Positions 6,117-6,203 of a stretch of 6,203 nt of DNA are shown one piece after another (position 1 is the first letter of the stretch; every line of letters starts with the position of its first letter). Source of the DNA: Alphaproteobacteria bacterium (GTDB lineage Bacteria; Pseudomonadota; Alphaproteobacteria; Rhizobiales; Xanthobacteraceae). The stretch spans positions 1 to 6,203 of the forward strand of contig VAZS01000263.1 in the NCBI GenBank assembly GCA_005884855.1. Direction: 5' to 3'. The translations under genes and the position numbers were made by a program. The notes under the pieces were generated by a model. That model saw only the letters and a program-made list of their open reading frames with translations. It searched no databases and was not told the origin of the DNA.

Positions 6117-6203
6117 CGGCTTGTCACCGCATACAGCCCGCGCGGGCGCCACATCAGGATGGCGACCATCAGCAAGATATTGGACACCAGCGCCAGCTTC
6201 GGC
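6113..6203 (-). CDS. livH: Branched-chain amino acid ABC transporter permease LivH, C-terminal end (partial)
   Basis: The last 29 codons of a gene entering from the right edge. The peptide PKLALVSNILLMVAILMW, then RPRGLYAVTSR, is a hydrophobic final helix followed by the W/RPRGL tail typical of LivH-type permeases, where the helix ends with an arginine-proline-rich motif. The TGA stop (6113-6115) overlaps the livM ATG by four bases, the usual sign of translational coupling between the two subunits of this permease pair. Identification rests on this short tail and on livM following, so a UrtB-like or other family member is possible. Confidence 0.85.
   Translation of the reverse strand, partial: PKLALVSNILLMVAILMWRPRGLYAVTSR
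6124..6128 (-). promoter_or_regulatory. Ribosome binding site for livM inside livH
   Basis: On the minus strand GGTGA lies seven bases before the ATG at 6114-6116, within the coding end of livH. It supports this ATG, in the ATGA overlap, over the more upstream in-frame ATG at 6150-6152. Confidence 0.45.

Noticed and set aside
6117..6152. Earlier in-frame ATG for livM at 6150-6152
   Set aside because: It would overlap livH by 40 bases with a non-hydrophobic extension read from the livH tail, while the ATGA start has a GGTGA site.
1..6203. CRISPR array, insertion sequence, phage or defence system
   Set aside because: The only repeats are the 11-base tandem array and the single palindromic element; no transposase, integrase, Cas or toxin-antitoxin protein is encoded in the visible frames.

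Overview
The window looks like chromosomal DNA from a GC-rich alphaproteobacterium, most likely Bradyrhizobium or a close relative (Nitrobacteraceae). This rests on base composition (60-base lines I counted run about 52-67% GC), the style of the GGDEF/EAL protein (double-CACHE-like sensor, PAS_7-like and PAS_4-like domains), and an intergenic repeat beginning GTCATTGCGAGCGCAGCGA that I recall as common in that group. The genus is inferred from memory, not from a search.

Every gene I can support is on the minus strand, so transcription runs from the right edge to the left. From right to left: the last 29 codons of livH; livM, overlapping livH by 4 bases (ATGA); a 209-base gap with two hairpins; a 1050-residue membrane-bound diguanylate cyclase/phosphodiesterase with both catalytic domains apparently intact; a terminator-like hairpin with a T-rich tail; a 231-base gap with a dispersed palindromic repeat and an 8-base palindrome; an exported alpha/beta hydrolase (354 residues from its best-supported start); a weak terminator candidate; a tRNA-Arg(CCG) with encoded CCA and a plausible promoter; and a 207-base stretch beyond the tRNA 3' end holding three 11-base tandem repeats and possibly the start of an unrecognised gene leaving the window.

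The two liv genes form the end of a branched-chain amino acid (or related amide/urea) ABC importer operon; the ATPase and binding-protein genes are not downstream and must lie to the right or elsewhere. The c-di-GMP enzyme, the hydrolase and the tRNA seem to be separate transcription units: gaps are 209, 231 and 103 bases, with candidate terminators between them. No gap exceeds 300 bases.

I found no CRISPR array, insertion sequence, phage gene, toxin-antitoxin pair or defence cluster. The window mostly reads as ordinary chromosomal sequence. The part most worth following is the left edge, where an unrecognised reading frame and a tandem repeat sit at the 3' end of a tRNA gene, a common place for integrated elements to begin.
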